DNA from: Aureimonas sp. Leaf324
Lineage (GTDB): Bacteria > Pseudomonadota > Alphaproteobacteria > Rhizobiales > Rhizobiaceae
Length of the DNA: 33,917 bases
Direction: 5' to 3'
Assembly (NCBI RefSeq): GCF_001423245.1
Contig: NZ_LMOH01000011.1
Span: 1 to 33,917 of the forward strand
Shown: piece after piece, positions 31,625-33,917 of the stretch
Position numbering within the stretch: position 1 is the stretch's first letter
Layout: each line of letters opens with the position of its first letter
Made by a program: the position numbers and the translations under genes
The notes under the pieces: generated by a model
What the model was told of the DNA's origin: nothing
Database searches by the model: none
The model's input: only the letters and a program-made list of their open reading frames with translations

Positions 31625-32557
31625 TCAACCCTCGTTCGCGGGCGGCGAACCCTCGGGGCGAAGGAGATGCTCGCGCAGGAGACGCGTCGCCTCCGGCAGG
31701 GCGGCGGGATCGCGCGACACGAGTTTCAATTCGCGACGCGCCCAGCGGTCCGTCAGCGGGATCGCGACGAGGTCCATGCCGCGCGCCACCACCGCGAAGG
31801 CCCGGTCCGGGATGAGGCCGACGCCGAGCCCGCTTTCCACCATACGCAGCACCGCGTCGAAGCCCGGCACATGGATACGCAGCTTGACGTCGCGCGCGGC
31901 GTGCGCGGCCTCCACCGCGGATCGGCGGTAGATCGCGCTGTCCTGATGGAGGCCGATATGCTCGTAGTCGAGCGTATCGACGAACCCGACGCGCTCGCGG
32001 CCCGCCAGCGGATGGTCGCGCCGCACCGCCAGCACCAGCCGGTCGCGCCGGTAGGGGGCGGCCGCAAGGTCGCGGCTGTCGACGCTGGAGACGCAGAGCC
32101 CGATGTCGCCGACGCCCTCCTCGATCCCCTTCACCACGGCGTAGCTGGTGCGCTCTTCGAGCTCGATGCGCACGCGGGCGTTGGCGCGGTAGAAGTCCGA
32201 CAGGTCGTCGGGCAGGAATTGCACGATCGAAGAGATGTTGGCGAGAATCCTCACATGCCCGAGCAGCCCCTGCGCGTGGTCGGCGAGTTCGGCGCCCATC
32301 TTGTCGACCGAGCGCAGGATCGAGCGTGCGTGGTGCAGAAGGGTGTCGCCCGATGCCGTCGGGCTCATGCCGCGGGCATGGCGCTGGAAGAGTTCGGTGC
32401 CGAGCGTCGCCTCGAGTTCCGCAAGGCGCTTGGACAGGGCGGACGGGGCGATCCCGGCGCGCTCGGCCGCCCGCGTCAGATGCTCCTCCTCGCATACTGC
32501 CACGAAGAGCTGAAGGGTGACGAGATCGATACGGCGCGCGAGCGAGGATGTCATCAT
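31625..32557 (-). CDS. LysR-family transcriptional regulator
   Basis: 310 residues. The HTH (about 20-45; HLTRAAERAGIAPSALSKRL) precedes a LysR substrate-binding domain (about 95-300) with GVGDIGLCVSS and GLGVGLIPDRAF. It is on the same strand as, and 73 bp upstream of, the CoA-transferase, so it may be the first gene of the cluster or transcribed alone; a TTGACC overlaps its stop (31628-31623), with TTACCC 17 bases on as a weak promoter for the next gene. Starts ATG 32557 or ATG 32554 are adjacent; no good ribosome-binding site. It probably responds to the imported acid or its CoA ester. Confidence 0.93.
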   Translation of the reverse strand: MMTSSLARRIDLVTLQLFVAVCEEEHLTRAAERAGIAPSALSKRLAELEATLGTELFQRHARGMSPTASGDTLLHHARSILRSVDKMGAELADHAQGLLGHVRILANISSIVQFLPDDLSDFYRANARVRIELEERTSYAVVKGIEEGVGDIGLCVSSVDSRDLAAAPYRRDRLVLAVRRDHPLAGRERVGFVDTLDYEHIGLHQDSAIYRRSAVEAAHAARDVKLRIHVPGFDAVLRMVESGLGVGLIPDRAFAVVARGMDLVAIPLTDRWARRELKLVSRDPAALPEATRLLREHLLRPEGSPPANEG

Positions 32558-32861
32558 GGGGTCTTGTGCGTCGCGCGGGGCCTCGAGGGCAACCATCCTT
32601 CGCCGACAACGGCCTTTTCGATCGGAGAACGGGATCGCATGGCGGCCGCCCGTGGATCTTCTCCGTCCCGGCAGAAGGCACGCCGCTCGCAACCGTTCGA
32701 CGGAAGCGCCCCGCCTGTCGGCGCGTCGCGCCGTCGCCCGGCGAGCAGGGGGCGCCGCACCGCGCACGCAAATCGGCCAGGGAGATCGCTTAGCGGAGTG
32801 TCAACAAACCTTCGGTAATCCGATCACAATGACGCGTCGTCGTTCGGAGGTCGTTCGCCCC
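32558..32861. other. Intergenic region without a gene (304 bp)
   Basis: Between the divergent LysR and chemoreceptor starts. No frame here has convincing coding character, and overlapping frames are Arg/Pro-rich artefacts of GC content. An AT-richer patch at 32790-32830 (TTAGCG, 18 bases, GGTAAT) may hold the receptor promoter but is weak. TGTTGACA-like sequence appears on the minus strand (32804-32797) with no good -10. GGAGGT at 32846-32851 is the receptor's ribosome-binding site. Confidence 0.5.
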
Positions 32862-33917
32862 ATGCTGCAAAATCTGACGATCTTTCGGAAGTTCACCCTG
32901 TCGATCGCAGCCGTCAGCCTGATCGGGCTTGGGCTCGCAGCCTACAGCGCGGTCCAGATGGACACGATCGATCACGACTACACGCATCTCGTCACCGTCA
33001 ACGACCCCGCGGCCGTCAAGCTGACAAGGGCCGGGCGAAATGTCAGCGACGCCGCCTATTCGGCCTACAAGGTGCTTGCCTACGACGGGCAGAGTGCCGA
33101 AGCCCAATCGGCGGCCGCGAACTTCGACGACAAGATGCAGGCCACACGCCAGCTCCTCGACGAGATCGGGACGAGCCTTCCCGTCTATGCTCCGGCCTTG
33201 GCCGAGATGGCGTCCGGCGCGACGGAGATCGCGACCAAGGGCAAGGCGGCCAACGCTCTCGGCCTGCAGGACCGCAACGACGAGAGCCGAGCCGTTCTGG
33301 CGGACATGGACGTGACGGTCGCCGATTTCGTCAAGCGCTACCAGACCCTGCGCGACCAGATGCTGAGCGACACCGCCGCGCTCTCGGCGAGCGCGTCCGC
33401 CCAGACCTGGTCCACCATCTACGCGACGATGGGGCTGTCGCTGGCCGGACTGCTGATCGGCATGATCGGCGCAGGCCTGATGGCCTCGAAGGGCATCACG
33501 CATCCCCTTCAGCGCCTTCGAGACCAGATGAACCGGCTGGCCGAAGGAGATCTTGAGGTCGAGGTTACCGGTGTCGAGCGGGGTGACGAAGTGGGCGCCA
33601 TGGCTCGCACCGTCGAGGTCTTCAAGCAGGCGGCGCTCGAGAAGGCGCGCCTTTCCACCGAGGCCGACGCCGCCCGGCGGGGCCAGGCCGAGCAGCGCGA
33701 GCGCCAGTCGGCTCTCGACCATGCGAAGGCCGAGGACCTTCGCGCCTTTGTCGGCCTCGTCGAGACGAGCTTCGCGCGCCTGTCGGCGGGCGACCTGACG
33801 GTGCGCATGGGTGAGGCTGTGGCGCCCGAGTTCGAGCCGATCCGCGCCGAGTTCAACCGCGCCGTCGTGCAGCTGGAGACGACGATCGGCCAGGTGGTCT
33901 CGGCGGTCGGCGCAATG
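32862..33917 (+). CDS. Methyl-accepting chemotaxis protein, N-terminal part (3' end outside window)
   Basis: 352 codons, open to the last base. TM1 is about residues 10-32 (SIAAVSLIGLGLAAYSAV). A periplasmic helical sensor (about 33-183, four-helix-bundle character) follows, then TM2 (about 187-208, MGLSLAGLLIGMIGAGLM), HAMP (about 210-262; ITHPLQRLRDQMNRLAEGDL), a charged Ala/Glu/Arg-rich coiled linker, and a second HAMP-like unit (about 296-350; FARLSAGDLTVRMGE). The methylation and signalling hairpin are missing. ATG 32862 is chosen because GGAGGT lies 10 bases upstream; an in-frame ATG at 32829 would add 11 residues and lacks this. Ligand unknown. Confidence 0.95.
   Translation, partial: MLQNLTIFRKFTLSIAAVSLIGLGLAAYSAVQMDTIDHDYTHLVTVNDPAAVKLTRAGRNVSDAAYSAYKVLAYDGQSAEAQSAAANFDDKMQATRQLLDEIGTSLPVYAPALAEMASGATEIATKGKAANALGLQDRNDESRAVLADMDVTVADFVKRYQTLRDQMLSDTAALSASASAQTWSTIYATMGLSLAGLLIGMIGAGLMASKGITHPLQRLRDQMNRLAEGDLEVEVTGVERGDEVGAMARTVEVFKQAALEKARLSTEADAARRGQAEQRERQSALDHAKAEDLRAFVGLVETSFARLSAGDLTVRMGEAVAPEFEPIRAEFNRAVVQLETTIGQVVSAVGAM

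Noticed and set aside
32548-32793. 81-codon plus-strand frame in the gap before the last chemoreceptor
   Set aside because: Partly antisense to LysR, no ribosome-binding site, Arg/Pro-rich composition and no recognisable motif.
1-33917. CRISPR array, tRNA genes, insertion sequences or prophage
   Set aside because: No regularly spaced repeats, no tRNA cloverleaf, no transposase or integrase, and no terminal repeats were seen in any region.

Overview
GC-rich chromosomal DNA, read here as an alphaproteobacterium, probably Hyphomicrobiales (Rhizobiales). The reasons are the very high GC at third codon positions, an MHYT/HWE-type histidine kinase, chemoreceptors with an Ala/Pro-rich tail and a CheR-type pentapeptide, the density of ABC importers, and one-component regulators next to almost every metabolic unit. 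The genus cannot be fixed from sequence alone. I see no tRNA, rRNA, CRISPR, prophage or insertion sequence. The window opens inside the 3' end of one chemoreceptor gene and closes inside the 5' half of another.

Layout. (1) 1-2067: chemoreceptor 3' end, a membrane-anchored Cys phosphatase, and a metallo-beta-lactamase-fold hydrolase. (2) 2171-7567: a PLP enzyme of the D-threonine aldolase/D-serine dehydratase family, divergent from a polar amino-acid ABC importer operon (binding protein, two permeases, ATPase) that continues into a RidA-type deaminase and an IclR regulator. This looks like uptake and breakdown of a D-hydroxy-amino acid. (3) 7513-12777: a LysR/oxidoreductase pair, an EamA exporter/Lrp pair, and an orphan MHYT-PAS-HWE sensor kinase. 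(4) 12843-19320: a sugar operon read leftward (TIM-barrel isomerase, binding protein, double ATPase, permease, RpiR regulator, ribokinase) with a clear promoter/operator. (5) 19470-26197: small stand-alone units (two SDRs, HxlR, AraC plus EamA, DUF1348 plus TetR, DUF4126, a spermidine-synthase-like protein). (6) 26479-32557: a leftward cluster of LysR, class III CoA-transferase, HMG-CoA-lyase-like enzyme and a NitT/TauT-type ABC importer. It reads as uptake, CoA activation and retro-aldol cleavage of a branched dicarboxylate or similar acid. (7) 32862-end: a new chemoreceptor gene.

The most distinctive property is regulatory. Eight transcription factors of seven families lie in about 26 kb, and several sit beside good dyad-symmetric operator candidates: LysR 8508-8525, Lrp 10301-10316, RpiR 19293-19314, HxlR 21218-21245 and TetR 23653-23670. 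Each of the three binding-protein genes is followed by a strong GC stem-loop, two of them inside operons. Two start regions (LysR at 8484, CoA-transferase at 31551) lie inside perfect stems. The best candidates for undescribed pathways are the PLP-enzyme/RidA/ABC/IclR unit and the CoA-transferase/lyase/ABC/LysR unit.
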